NCBI RefSeq assembly: GCF_014854695.1
Contig: NZ_CP027558.1
Location: 310,001 to 374,000, forward strand
Origin: Rhodococcus rhodochrous
GTDB lineage: Bacteria > Actinomycetota > Actinomycetes > Mycobacteriales > Mycobacteriaceae
DNA: 64,000 bases
Direction of reading: 5' to 3'
Shown: piece after piece, positions 1 to 9,167 of the stretch
Layout of the letters: each line of letters begins with the position of its first letter
Position numbering within the stretch: position 1 is the first letter of the stretch
The notes under the pieces: generated by a model
The model's database searches: none
The model's input: only the letters and a program-made list of their open reading frames with translations
Told to the model about the DNA's origin: nothing
Translations under genes and position numbers: made by a program

Positions 1-872
1 TCGGCAAGCACCCGGGCACCGAGAACGACGCCGAGACCGGGCTGGCTGAGCAGGATCCCAGCGTCCGGGTGCTCACCAAAATGCGTCGACACGTCTTTCT
101 CGAGGTTCGCGATCTCGGTGTTCAACGTCGTCAGAATCGCAACGAGCGACCGCACCGTTGCCGCATATGCCGCGCTCACCGGACCGGGTTGACCGAGGTG
201 CTCGGCGCGCAGCGCCTGCTGGAGTGCCGCCGCTTTGGTCTCGATGTCACGGCGGCCCTTCAACGCGGCGGTGATCTGCCGCAAGGTGAGCGCGGCGGCC
301 GCGTCCGGGGCAGGAGCCTTGGTCAGCAGGGCCAACACCGTGGTGGAGGTAAGTCCGAGCGGTGTGTAGGCCTCGAGCGCGGCGGGGAAGTAGTCCCGCA
401 ACGCCACCCGCAGCCGCAGCAGGTGGCGGGTACGTTCCCAGATCAACGTCTGATGCGCGCGGGCGACGACCTTGACTGCCTCCGCGACCTCGGAGTCCGC
501 GGCAACCTCACGAAGTTGATGCCGGCGGGTGCGGAGCATGTCGGCGAGGGCGTGCGCGTCTCCCTTGTCGCTCTTGGCTCCGGAGTTTCCGAGGATTTCC
601 CGATGTCGCGCAGCCTGTTTCGGATCGACACTGAACACGGTGTAGCCGGCTGCCAGCAGTGCTTGTACCCAGGGTCCGCGGTCGGTTTCGATGCACACCA
701 GCACGTCGGCACACTCGGTGTCGTCGTCGGCGAACCGTCCGGCGAGTTCCCCGAATCCGCGGATCCCCGCTATCCCTTCCGGCAATCGTTCGCGTCGCAG
801 GACTCGGCCGTGTTCGTCCTGGACTTCCACGTCGTGGTGGTCTTCGGCCCAGTCGTCTCCGATGTACAACAA
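1..872 (-). CDS. IS110-family transposase (DEDD recombinase), 3' end cut by window edge
   Basis: The reverse strand is open from a TTG at 872 to the window edge. The protein begins with a RuvC-like motif (GDDWAEDHHDV), followed by CIETDRGPW, then AGAKSDKGDAHALADMLR-like residues (seen as NSGAKSDKGDAHALADMLR). These are the conserved acidic and KSD/DA motifs of IS110 N-terminal domains. The last residues visible (LSQPGLGVVLGARVLA) match the start of the family's C-terminal Tnp20 domain. The start is set by a strong ribosome binding site (AGGAGGTGCAGG, revcomp of 873-884). The serine-containing C-terminal catalytic region lies outside the window, so integrity cannot be judged. Confidence 0.9.
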   Translation of the reverse strand, partial: MLYIGDDWAEDHHDVEVQDEHGRVLRRERLPEGIAGIRGFGELAGRFADDDTECADVLVCIETDRGPWVQALLAAGYTVFSVDPKQAARHREILGNSGAKSDKGDAHALADMLRTRRHQLREVAADSEVAEAVKVVARAHQTLIWERTRHLLRLRVALRDYFPAALEAYTPLGLTSTTVLALLTKAPAPDAAAALTLRQITAALKGRRDIETKAAALQQALRAEHLGQPGPVSAAYAATVRSLVAILTTLNTEIANLEKDVSTHFGEHPDAGILLSQPGLGVVLGARVLA

Positions 873-954
873 CCTGCACCTCCTGGATCGTCGAGCGTCC
901 GGCGGCAGCCTGCAGGAAGTTCGTTCGCGGACTAATGGTCGAGTGCTCACGGCC

Positions 955-1020
955 TCGGCCGGGCACGACATCCCACCAGCGATGCAGACCTCCTGGCACG
1001 CTGGTGGAGGCCCGGTCTGA
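955..1020 (-). ncRNA. Candidate IS110 bridge (seek) RNA stem-loop in the transposase-proximal flank
   Basis: A two-tier hairpin is visible: an outer stem CCGGGC (959-964) with GCCCGG (1010-1015), and an inner stem CCACCAGCG (973-981) with CGCTGGTGG (999-1007). An asymmetric internal loop (965-972 against 1008-1009) and a 17-nt apical loop separate them. IS110-group elements are known to encode a structured bridge RNA in the non-coding end upstream of the transposase, and this hairpin lies about 90-140 nt upstream of the start at 872. Position and fold are suggestive; the element end and guide loops were not proven. Confidence 0.35.
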
Positions 1021-1124
1021 CCTCAGGACTCGGCCAATCGGTCCAGTCGGGGAGAGTGCTCATCCACCAGCGGCTACCAGGTGCCAAGTCTGCCTGACCG
1101 GCCAGCCTTGGTGCCTCCCATTAG

Positions 1125-1292
1125 TCAGGGGCCTTCACGCAGGGTGAATTGGAGTTCGTCGACCTGCTCAGCGATGGTATCGGTGGCGTAGACCAGGTCT
1201 CGGGTGGCGAATCGTGCATGTAGCCGGCCGCACTCGTTCCTGCAGGGGCAAGGAGTGGGAGCGCCGGGTGTGGCCCGGCAAGAGCGGGTCAT
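1125..1292 (-). CDS. Possible small hypothetical protein
   Basis: A 55-residue reverse-strand reading frame begins with an ATG at 1292 and ends in a plausible globular tail (ATRDLVYATDTIAEQVDEL-like). A Cys pair (CPCRNEC) lies in the middle. No family is recognised and no clear ribosome binding site precedes it. It could be the tail of a larger decayed gene beside the IS110 element. Confidence 0.2.
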   Translation of the reverse strand: MTRSCRATPGAPTPCPCRNECGRLHARFATRDLVYATDTIAEQVDELQFTLREGP

Positions 1293-1407
1293 CGGGTCAC
1301 GGCTCGGGTCGGTCGCGAGATAGAGGGTTGCATGCGAGCGGGTGATTTCACGGGTGAATTGCCTACTCGTCGGTAACAAATGGGCCGCAGAGATCGGTGT
1401 CCGGTAT

Positions 1408-1596
1408 GTGAACTGGGGTTTCTGGCTGATTGTCGCGTGGCTTGCCGTATCGGTGACCTTCGCTGCTGTCTTCGGTCGTGTCATCCGCGCCCGCGACCAA
1501 CGTGAGATACCGCCACTTGACCAGGACAACGACGGCGAACGGTCGCGACGCACGCCAGCCGAGGCATGTAAGTGCAAGCGGAGGATGCCGTTATAA
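1408..1596 (+). CDS. Small single-pass membrane protein
   Basis: A 62-residue protein begins with GTG at 1408. It starts VNWGFWLIVAWLAVSVTF, one hydrophobic helix of about 20 residues, followed by a basic segment (GRVIRARDQRE) and a polar tail. The positive-inside rule puts the tail in the cytoplasm. Proteins of this size and shape are common in actinobacteria and have no assigned role. The Shine-Dalgarno signal is weak, so the start is a judgement from the helix position. Confidence 0.45.
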   Translation: MNWGFWLIVAWLAVSVTFAAVFGRVIRARDQREIPPLDQDNDGERSRRTPAEACKCKRRMPL

Positions 1597-2526
1597 GGTG
1601 CCCCACCTCGGGCGCCGCCCACCGAAATCGCCGACCAGCGTTATGCCCATCTCGACGATCCCCATGTTCTGGCAACCGAGGACCATACCGCGCGCCGAGG
1701 CTGTGTGGCCGTCAGGCATGAGGAGATTCGATCCGCACGTAGCTAACAAGCACCAGGTCCGCCCTGGCGCACGCAGTGTCGTCTCCCTGCTGATGAACCC
1801 GCAGGTGCAGTGGCGAACCTGTCGACGGCGTTCGCCTCTACGACCACACCCAGTATCTCCCCCTGGGGGTGGCTACACGTAGTCTGCCGGGACGCTCGTC
1901 GGCGGTCGCTCACAAGGTCATCCAGACATCGACTAGTTCACCCAGGTCGAGACCGGTGTCCATGGTGGGGTGGATGTGGAGTTCGGTACCGCGCAGTGCT
2001 CTGCACGATGCCACGCTGTGGTGGGGTCATGGCGCACGAGACCCGCGCATTCGCTCTGGTCGCACAACCGTTTACGTGTTCAGTCGGGTTGGTGCAAGCG
2101 GTGCCGTCACGGTGGAAGCAGGTGAAGCGCTCTATGGGAAGGCGTACCCGGTTGCGGATCCGATCGGTGGCATCGGCCGTTCGGAAGGTCGCGGTGGGTC
2201 GGCCGTGCCAGAGCGGAGCCGACGTCCATCGTGGGGTGAGTCCGGGTCCCTTCGGAGGCCGCGGCGTACGGGTGGCGTCGTCGTTCCGCTTCTCGACGGC
2301 CTGCGGGACCAAAAATTTTCACTGTCAGAAAAAATAAGTGCTGAGAAACCATTGATCTCAACGGTCGATCGCTATAAATTCATCGGCAGTGAAGATCTGG
2401 TCGTCATCACAGCCGACGGTGTCCCAGACTTGACGCCCTGACTTCCCGCCGCTCGCATCGCCGAGGGGTGGAAAACATCCGACGGTCTTTCCGGCCGATC
2501 GATCAGCGCTATGTGAGGAGATATTG
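1597..2526. other. Gene-poor stretch with decayed fragments and the leader of the next operon
   Basis: No intact gene is supported here. A 34-codon reverse-strand fragment (1910-2014) ends ELHIHPTMDTGLDLGELVDVWMTL-like and may be a gene remnant. Around 2310-2400 composition turns AT-rich; TTGATC at about 2352 followed by CTATAAAT is a possible promoter for the operon starting at 2527. Confidence 0.3.
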
Positions 2527-3663
2527 ATGCATGCAGAAATCGCTGGGGCAGGTCTATCCGGCCTTGTCCTCGCCTCCGCTCTGGCACGAACCGGTTGGAC
2601 GGTACGCGTCCACGAGAAAAGCAGTGAACTGCGTGAAATCGGTGCTGGTATCTATCTGTGGGAAAACGGATTACGTGCCCTCGAGGCGATCGGAGCTTAC
2701 GAAGCCGTGACTGCCCGGGCCGAGCGCCTCGATGAGCCGACCCTGCGTGATCACAACGGCAGCACACTGCAGACCGAGTGGCTGCGCAGCAAGCGGCTGT
2801 ATACGGTCGGTCGCCGGCATCTTCATCGGAGCCTGGTCGATACGGCGACCGACCTGGGAGTGGAGATTCGTACCGAGTCACCGATTGTCGGAGCTGAGAC
2901 CGGCGGTGTTCTCATCGGATCGGACGGAAACCGATACCCGGCCGATCTCGTCGTCGGTGCCGATGGCGTCTACTCGCGTGTGCGCGAATCTCTCGGGCTG
3001 CGGACGAAGATGGTCGACCTCCATGACGGGGGTGGGCGCCACCTCATCCCGCGGACCAGCGAAGACCCGGTCCGGCGTGCAATCGAACAGTGGAACGGCG
3101 GTCGCCGCATCGGTGTAGTCCCTTGCTCTCCGGACGAAACCTATATCTTCTTGTGCTGTCCCGCAGACGATCTCGAAGGGCGGCAGCAGCAGCCGTTCGA
3201 CCCGGAAACGTGGATCGAGAGTTTCCCCGACTTCCGATCACAGCTCGAGCGGATCCCTACCAACGGAGAAGGACGGTGGGCGCCGTTCTACGACGTGCAC
3301 GTTTCGAGCTGGTTCTCCGGTCGCGCTGCGCTCCTTGGGGACGCTGCCCACGCCATGTCGCCGAATCTTGGACAAGCTGCCTGTGTCGCTATGACCAATG
3401 CTGTCGCTTTGGCTCTGGCGTTGCGCCAAAGCCATTCGATCGACCGCGCATTGCGCATCTGGGAAAGTGAGCAGCGTGAGATGAGCGATGGGGTGCAGAA
3501 GTACTCGCGCATCTACGGCCAGGTCGGAACGCAGTGGCCGAACCCGCTGCTCGGCGTGCGATCCTCGGTGGTTCGACGTTTCCTCCGTACGAAGTCGGCT
3601 CAAACCGCCATCAACTTCGCTTCGGAAATCTTCCCTGAGGGCGAACTCGTCAAAGCTCCCTGA
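2527..3663 (+). CDS. FAD-dependent aromatic-type monooxygenase (class A flavoprotein hydroxylase)
   Basis: The 378-residue protein has the three signatures of the UbiH/salicylate-hydroxylase family: an N-terminal dinucleotide fold (GAGLSG, residues 7-12), the DG motif (GADGVYSR, about residue 145) and the GD motif (LLGDAAHAMSP, about residue 272). Such enzymes use NAD(P)H and O2 to hydroxylate a small, often aromatic or heteroaromatic, substrate in the cytoplasm. The start ATG at 2527 is preceded by AGGAG (2516-2520); a TTG three bases upstream is less well placed. It is the first gene of a run that includes an importer and an amidohydrolase, so it probably acts on the imported compound. The substrate is unknown. 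Confidence 0.85.
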   Translation: MHAEIAGAGLSGLVLASALARTGWTVRVHEKSSELREIGAGIYLWENGLRALEAIGAYEAVTARAERLDEPTLRDHNGSTLQTEWLRSKRLYTVGRRHLHRSLVDTATDLGVEIRTESPIVGAETGGVLIGSDGNRYPADLVVGADGVYSRVRESLGLRTKMVDLHDGGGRHLIPRTSEDPVRRAIEQWNGGRRIGVVPCSPDETYIFLCCPADDLEGRQQQPFDPETWIESFPDFRSQLERIPTNGEGRWAPFYDVHVSSWFSGRAALLGDAAHAMSPNLGQAACVAMTNAVALALALRQSHSIDRALRIWESEQREMSDGVQKYSRIYGQVGTQWPNPLLGVRSSVVRRFLRTKSAQTAINFASEIFPEGELVKAP

Positions 3664-3751
3664 ACTGCCGCCTGCGACCAGCGACTCTACGGGTGTTTGT
3701 CGATCCTCGACCTGAGCATGCTGGCGTCAACACAAGGAAGTAGGTGCGCAC

Positions 3752-4924
3752 ATGCACGCCTCAGCGCCGCGATATGCAGGAGTTTCTGCTCTACTCTTCG
3801 CCTCTGCCCTCGTCTTGTCTGCCTGCGCCCACGACACGGGCGCGACAGACCGCATTCCCAGTGCCGACACATCGGGCCGGCCTTGGTCGGTCGACGCGCT
3901 TCTGACCGACTGCAGCGCAGCAGATGTGGAGTCGTCCGGGTGCATCGGCCCCAACACGGAAGGCACGTACACCTCTCTTTCGAGAGACGACGTCAGCCGG
4001 CCGTGGCGCCTGTGTTCGGTATTGCCGCACATGAAGGATTCGACCTGGATCGGCGTCAACTACGGCCAGGTGAGTCAGGCCAGGTCGCTGGGAGTGGCAC
4101 TGTCGACCAGCGACGCGGGTGGGTACGGCAATTTGTCCCAACAGATCTCCCAAATCGAAGACTGCGTGTCATCCGGCGCGGACGCAATTCTGCTGAGCGC
4201 CGTGAGCTTCGATTCCCTCAACAATGCCGTCCATGATGCAACCCTGGCCGGAATCCCTGTGATCGACGTCGGCAACGGTGTCTCCAGCCCGGAAGTCGCC
4301 GGTCATGTGCTCCAGGACTATATCGACATGGGCCGGATGATCGGCGAGCATCTGGCCGACCTGGACAGGCCTTTACGCGTAGCGCTGCTGCCCGGCCCGG
4401 CAGGAGCCGGGTGGGCCGAACGATCGGTCACCGGTTTCACGAATGCGATCGAGGGGTCACAGGTCAACATCGCCGACGTCAAGTACGGAGATACGGGCAA
4501 GGAAGTCCAGCTGAGGCTGATAGAAGATGTACTGGCGTCCAATCCAGACCTCGATGCCCTGGTGGGCAATGCGGTCATGGCGGAGGCCGCGACACGAGTT
4601 GCCGCAGAGCGTGGTCTCATCGGCAAGCTCGGTATCTACAGCACGTATGTGACACCCGAACTCGTCGACCTCATCGGCGCCGGGCGCGCCAATTGCGGTC
4701 CTTCCGAACAGTCGACACTGATCGGGCAGATGGCGGTCGACTACGCAGTTCGGATTCTCGAAGACGTTCCCGCTGCCGGTGATGTCGAACGCTACGCTCC
4801 CGTCCCCATGGTGGCCTGCGGGCCGACCGAAGGGGACTTCGACAACATCGACAGCTTCGATCTGGCGGGCAGCTTCGCGCCGAGCGAATTCCGTCCCACT
4901 TTCTCTGTAGAGGGCACACAGTGA
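3752..4924 (+). CDS. ABC transporter substrate-binding lipoprotein (RbsB/TorT-like)
   Basis: This 390-residue protein has a signal peptide ending in a lipobox (LSAC, Cys25), so it is predicted to be a membrane-anchored lipoprotein. The body resembles periplasmic binding proteins of type 1 (Peripla_BP_4, TorT/RbsB-like): GVALSTSDAGGYGN, then CVSSGADAILLSAVSFDSL and AGIPVIDVGNG. It would deliver a solute to the permease and ATPase encoded downstream. AAGGAAGTAGG stands before the ATG. Its stop overlaps the GTG start of the amidohydrolase by four bases, so the two are translationally coupled. Confidence 0.85.
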   Translation: MHASAPRYAGVSALLFASALVLSACAHDTGATDRIPSADTSGRPWSVDALLTDCSAADVESSGCIGPNTEGTYTSLSRDDVSRPWRLCSVLPHMKDSTWIGVNYGQVSQARSLGVALSTSDAGGYGNLSQQISQIEDCVSSGADAILLSAVSFDSLNNAVHDATLAGIPVIDVGNGVSSPEVAGHVLQDYIDMGRMIGEHLADLDRPLRVALLPGPAGAGWAERSVTGFTNAIEGSQVNIADVKYGDTGKEVQLRLIEDVLASNPDLDALVGNAVMAEAATRVAAERGLIGKLGIYSTYVTPELVDLIGAGRANCGPSEQSTLIGQMAVDYAVRILEDVPAAGDVERYAPVPMVACGPTEGDFDNIDSFDLAGSFAPSEFRPTFSVEGTQ

Positions 4925-6567
4925 CCACAGATTCCTACCCCGATCTGGTTCTGCACGGCCAGGTCCTGACCATGTCCAACCGCTCCGACGTGACTACTGT
5001 CGTGGTCCGAGACGGTCGGATCAGTGATCTCGGAGACGACAGTTTGCTCCATCATCATGTCGGTCTCGGTGCCGACATCACCGAGATAGAGGGCATACTC
5101 CTTCCGGGTTTTGTCGATCCTCATACGCACTTCTCCCAATACGCTGCGGCTCGGGCCACTGCCATCGACTGCCGTGTGCCGCTGGTCCGTACGATCTCCG
5201 ACGTTCTCGATGCTCTGCGTGACGGACTCCGAGCGCAACGGTTCTGCGGGCCGTGGCTCGTGGGGTACGGGAACTTGTTCTTCGATCAGAAACTGGCGGA
5301 AAGGCGGCTTCCGACGCGTGAAGAGCTCGATCGGGTCTCCACTCGTCATCCCATCGTGGTTCATTGCGGTGGCCATGTTTCGGTGCTGAACACCGCAGCC
5401 CTGGAACGCGTGCGTGTCGAACGATTCATCGGCAGCACCGAAGGGCTGTGGGGACGGCCGGTCATCGATGTCGACAAATCGGGACGTCCAACCGGCCTCG
5501 TTGCCGAAATCGATCGCCATCTGGGAATTCCTGAACCCGATCACGATGAACTGGTCGAGGCCTTCGCCACTACCTACCGCACCGAGTTCCTGAAATACGG
5601 AGTGACAACGATCGGGGAAATGCTCGAGTCCGAGCACTATCTCGATGCCCTCAGCGCCGCATCAACGGATGGCAGCGTCCCCGCGCGGTTCGGGCTCTAT
5701 GCGATGGCACCCTCCTTCGCCCCTCACGAGCGGGCGCTGTCCTGGGTACGCGAAGCCATCCTCCCGGCTCGTCTGACCGCTTGTGGCACCAAGGTATTCG
5801 CCGATGGCGGTTATTCAGCGCGCAATGCAGCCAGCAACGCTCCGTACTCGGCCGATCACGCACCGTACGCAGGTTATCGAGGCAAGCTGAACCTCGAGCG
5901 TCCTGCCCTAGTTGCGGCCGTCGAGGACACGCAAGCTGCGGGCGTGCAGCTGGCCATTCACACCAACGGCACACGTGCGCAGCAAGAAGCGCTCGATGCA
6001 GTGGCGATGGTCGGTGGCGTCCGTCGTGGTGGCGTACGTATCGAGCATCTCGGCAACGTGTTGGACGACCCCAGCACCATTCGTCGATGGCGCGACACCG
6101 GGGTCCTGCCGGTGATGCAGCCCGGGTTCCTGCGCAACTTCATTGCGGACTTCGTGCCGATGCTGTTCCCGGCGACCGGGACCCGGGGGCGCATGCCGCT
6201 GCGCACAATCCTCGATGAAGGTATCTGGCCCGCCTTCAGTTCCGATGTGGCCGTTGGAGGCGAGATCGGGGCAAGCAACCCCTTGTCCACCATCGCGGCT
6301 TCGGTCGACAGGCTCGGTTACTGGGACCGCCCGGTAGAACCCCACGAAGCGATCTCCGTCGGTGAGGCGCTGCGCTGCCACAGCCTGGCCGCTGCCGAAG
6401 CACTCGGGATGACAGGCGAGGTCGGCACCATCGATATCGGAGCACGGGCGGACATGGTCGTTCTCGACCGCGACCCGCGCACGGTGGACATCGAGACGAT
6501 CCGTGACGTGGGTGTACGACAGGTCTGGATCGACGGTGTGCTCGAGTACGAGGCGGCGCCGGTATGA
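4921..6567 (+). CDS. Metal-dependent amidohydrolase, YtcJ-like (amidohydrolase_3)
   Basis: The 548-residue enzyme has the N-terminal metal site DPHTH (about residue 68), later His-containing segments (LAIHTNGTRAQQ, VRIEHLGNVL) and a C-terminal FSSDVAVGG aspartate segment, then GTIDIGARADMVVLD, the closing beta-sandwich typical of COG1574. These enzymes hydrolyse C-N bonds of amides, cyclic amides or carbamates. GTG at 4921 overlaps the preceding gene, and the stop overlaps the next ATG (ATGA). An amide-cleaving step between transporter genes suggests that the imported compound carries an amide or N-formyl group; this is inference. Confidence 0.85.
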   Translation: MTTDSYPDLVLHGQVLTMSNRSDVTTVVVRDGRISDLGDDSLLHHHVGLGADITEIEGILLPGFVDPHTHFSQYAAARATAIDCRVPLVRTISDVLDALRDGLRAQRFCGPWLVGYGNLFFDQKLAERRLPTREELDRVSTRHPIVVHCGGHVSVLNTAALERVRVERFIGSTEGLWGRPVIDVDKSGRPTGLVAEIDRHLGIPEPDHDELVEAFATTYRTEFLKYGVTTIGEMLESEHYLDALSAASTDGSVPARFGLYAMAPSFAPHERALSWVREAILPARLTACGTKVFADGGYSARNAASNAPYSADHAPYAGYRGKLNLERPALVAAVEDTQAAGVQLAIHTNGTRAQQEALDAVAMVGGVRRGGVRIEHLGNVLDDPSTIRRWRDTGVLPVMQPGFLRNFIADFVPMLFPATGTRGRMPLRTILDEGIWPAFSSDVAVGGEIGASNPLSTIAASVDRLGYWDRPVEPHEAISVGEALRCHSLAAAEALGMTGEVGTIDIGARADMVVLDRDPRTVDIETIRDVGVRQVWIDGVLEYEAAPV

Positions 6568-8102
6568 ACTCTGTGATCACACTGCACTCGGTGGGCAAGA
6601 AATTCGGCCCCGTCACAGCGCTCGCCGATGTCTCGCTCGATATCCGAGCGGGCGAGGTTCATGCGCTGATGGGGGAGAACGGTGCCGGCAAGTCGACATT
6701 GATCAAGGTACTTGCCGGTATCCACCAGCACACGTCGGGCACTGTCCGGGTCGACGGTCGGGAGGTCCGTTTCACCAGTCCACAGGATGCTCGCGCCGCA
6801 GGTATCCGGACCGTCTTCCAAGAGCTCACCATCGTCCCGTCCCTGACTGTCGCGGAAAACGTCGTCCTCGGGGAAGCGCCCGGTTCACGGATGTTCGTCC
6901 GGCCGGCACAGATGCGCCGGGAAGCCTCTCGAGCGTTGGCGCAGTTGGGTGTCGATCTCGACGTCGATCGTCCGGCGAGGTCGTTGACGCGCTCCGAGCA
7001 GCAGCTCGTCGAGATCGCACGCTCGCTCCGACACGAGCCTCGTGTTCTGATCCTGGACGAGCCGACGGCATCGTTGGGACACGAGGAAAGCCGGCAGCTG
7101 CTCACAATCGTCGACGGACTTCGTGGACGCGGTGTGGCAGTGCTCTACGTCAGCCACCGAATGGCCGAGATCGTGGAGATCGCTGACCGAGTAACCGTGC
7201 TGCGTGACGGCAGATACGTCGACACCTCCTGCCGGCCGGTCGTAGAAAGCGATCTCGTCGAGCGTATGACCGGACGGTCCGCTCAGTCGCTCTACCAGCA
7301 CACCTCCCGTACCCCGGGTGAGGAGGTCCTCCGGGTGGAGAAGCTCAACACCGCCTTGCTGCGGGAGGTGAGTGTGACGGTGCGCCGTGGAGAGGTCGTC
7401 GGCATCGCAGGTCTCATCGGGTGCGGGAAGTCGGACATCGGCAGGGCCCTGTTCGGCCTGGAACCGTCTACCGCTCAGGGCGTGACCCTGGCCGGTTCTC
7501 CCGTGCACCCGAAACGACCATCGCAGATGCTTCGTCACGGACTGGTCTACTATCCCGCGGACCGTCGACGTGAGGGCATCGTTCCGATGCGCGCCGCGCG
7601 CGAAACCATGACGATGGGAGCCCACAGAGCCGGAGGACTCACCGGATTCGGTGTGGTTCGCGGCAAGCAGGAACACGCGTTGTGCGAGAAGGTGGCGGCG
7701 AGTCTCGACATGCGCCCCCGCGATCTCGAACGGCCGATCCGCTCCTATTCCGGAGGCAACCAGCAGAAGGCAGTTCTGGCCCGCGGCATGCTGCACAACG
7801 CTGATGTCCATGTCTTCGACGAGCCCACGGTCGGAATCGACGTCGGCGCCAAGGCCGATGTCTATCGGCTCCTCGGCGACTACACCGACAGTGGCTGTGG
7901 AGTAATCGTGATCTCTTCCGACCTGACCGAATTGGTAGGGGTGAGCGACCGAATCTATGTCATCGCCGAGGGGCGTGTCACCGCCCACCTCAGCGGTCGA
8001 GAGATAACCGCCGACAGCGTCGGACGTGCGATGTTCGGCTTGCCGGCACACACCACACCGACGTGCGATTCCCATTCCCGGACAAAGGAAACGGTCTCAT
8101 GA
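6564..8102 (+). CDS. ABC transporter ATP-binding protein with two ATPase domains (RbsA/MglA-like)
   Basis: The 512-residue protein has two ABC domains. The first has a canonical Walker A (GENGAGKST, residues 37-45) and Walker B (VLILDEPTAS) with a degenerate signature (LTRSEQQ). The second has a weakened Walker A (GLIGCGKSD) but an intact signature (YSGGNQQKAVLARG). This asymmetry is usual for sugar-type CUT2 importers. It powers uptake together with the permease at 8099. Start and stop both form ATGA overlaps with the neighbours. Confidence 0.92.
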   Translation: MNSVITLHSVGKKFGPVTALADVSLDIRAGEVHALMGENGAGKSTLIKVLAGIHQHTSGTVRVDGREVRFTSPQDARAAGIRTVFQELTIVPSLTVAENVVLGEAPGSRMFVRPAQMRREASRALAQLGVDLDVDRPARSLTRSEQQLVEIARSLRHEPRVLILDEPTASLGHEESRQLLTIVDGLRGRGVAVLYVSHRMAEIVEIADRVTVLRDGRYVDTSCRPVVESDLVERMTGRSAQSLYQHTSRTPGEEVLRVEKLNTALLREVSVTVRRGEVVGIAGLIGCGKSDIGRALFGLEPSTAQGVTLAGSPVHPKRPSQMLRHGLVYYPADRRREGIVPMRAARETMTMGAHRAGGLTGFGVVRGKQEHALCEKVAASLDMRPRDLERPIRSYSGGNQQKAVLARGMLHNADVHVFDEPTVGIDVGAKADVYRLLGDYTDSGCGVIVISSDLTELVGVSDRIYVIAEGRVTAHLSGREITADSVGRAMFGLPAHTTPTCDSHSRTKETVS

Positions 8103-9082
8103 CCACTGCAGCCGTAGGGCACGATGCCCGTACCGAACCGCAACTGATGCTGCGCCGACTCAACGATTACCTACTGCCCGCGATGTTGATCGTGATGGTG
8201 GTGGTCTTCGCGGCACTCGAACCCCAGTTCATGGACGGTTCCAATCTGGTGAATGTTGCTCGGCAGTCCGTGTTTTTGTTGTTCATCACTCTGGGGCAGA
8301 TGATCGTGCTGATCCACGCGCAACTCGATCTGTCCGTCGGTGCAACCGTGGCGGCCACCAGCGTGCTGGTAGCAACTGCGACTCGTGAGGTCGTGCCCGC
8401 CGCCAGCGTCCCTGTCGGGCTCCTCGTCGGACTGGGAGCAGGAGTGGTGATCGGGCTCGTCAATGGTGCCATCGTTGCCTTCGGTAGGGTTCCGTCGTTC
8501 ATGGCTACGCTCGGCACCACGTCGGTACTGACCGGACTCGCCTTGATCATCTCGAACGGCGCGCCGGTCACCGGGATTCCGCTCACTTTCTCCGACATCC
8601 TCGGCACCTCACGGATCCTGGGCATCCCCGTTTCCGTGCTCCTGGGTTTGGCGACGATAGCTGTGATCGGACTGCTGCTCGGACGCTCCAGAATCGGCCG
8701 CGATATGTATGCCATCGGTGGTAATGCCGAGGCGGCCCGTGCAGCAGGTATCGATGTGCGTCGCACGATGTTGATCGGATTCGTCTTGTGCTCGGTACTT
8801 GCAGCGTTGGCGGGGGTTCTTCTCACCGCGCGCGTCGGCTCCGGTGAAGCGTCCCTCGGAGGAAGCTATGTCATGTTGTCGATCGCTGCAGCTGTGCTGG
8901 GTGGAACCTCTCTGTTCGGAGGCGAAGGGAAGGTCTGGCGGGTTGTCGTAGGGGTGCTGTTTCTGGGGGTGCTCAGTAACGGCATGAACCTCCTTCACGT
9001 TTCCAGTTATGTCCAACAGCTTGTGATCGGTGCCGTGTTGATCTGCGCGGTGGGGCTCGAGCGATTGAGGGAGGCCACGTGA
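8099..9082 (+). CDS. ABC transporter permease (RbsC-like)
   Basis: The 327-residue membrane protein starts at the ATG overlapping the previous stop. It has eight to ten hydrophobic segments and the family motifs VNVARQSVFLLFITLGQMIVL, SVGATVAATS, and GRDMYAIGGNAEAARAAGI, the cytoplasmic coupling loop of RbsC-type permeases. It forms the translocation pore of the importer with the SBP at 3752 and the ATPase at 6564. An upstream in-frame ATG at 8063 would add an unlikely polar extension and was not chosen. Confidence 0.9.
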   Translation: MTTAAVGHDARTEPQLMLRRLNDYLLPAMLIVMVVVFAALEPQFMDGSNLVNVARQSVFLLFITLGQMIVLIHAQLDLSVGATVAATSVLVATATREVVPAASVPVGLLVGLGAGVVIGLVNGAIVAFGRVPSFMATLGTTSVLTGLALIISNGAPVTGIPLTFSDILGTSRILGIPVSVLLGLATIAVIGLLLGRSRIGRDMYAIGGNAEAARAAGIDVRRTMLIGFVLCSVLAALAGVLLTARVGSGEASLGGSYVMLSIAAAVLGGTSLFGGEGKVWRVVVGVLFLGVLSNGMNLLHVSSYVQQLVIGAVLICAVGLERLREAT

Positions 9083-9167
9083 GGTACATGGCTCACCGCT
9101 TACAGCGCCGATGCATGGGTAAAGTGCGGGTGGACATGTCAACCGATCACCGACTTCTGAGGAACTA

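Noticed and set aside
6885..8075. Reverse-strand frame of about 396 codons opposite the ABC ATPase gene
   Set aside because: The opposite strand encodes a well-supported ABC ATPase; this frame has no recognisable motifs.
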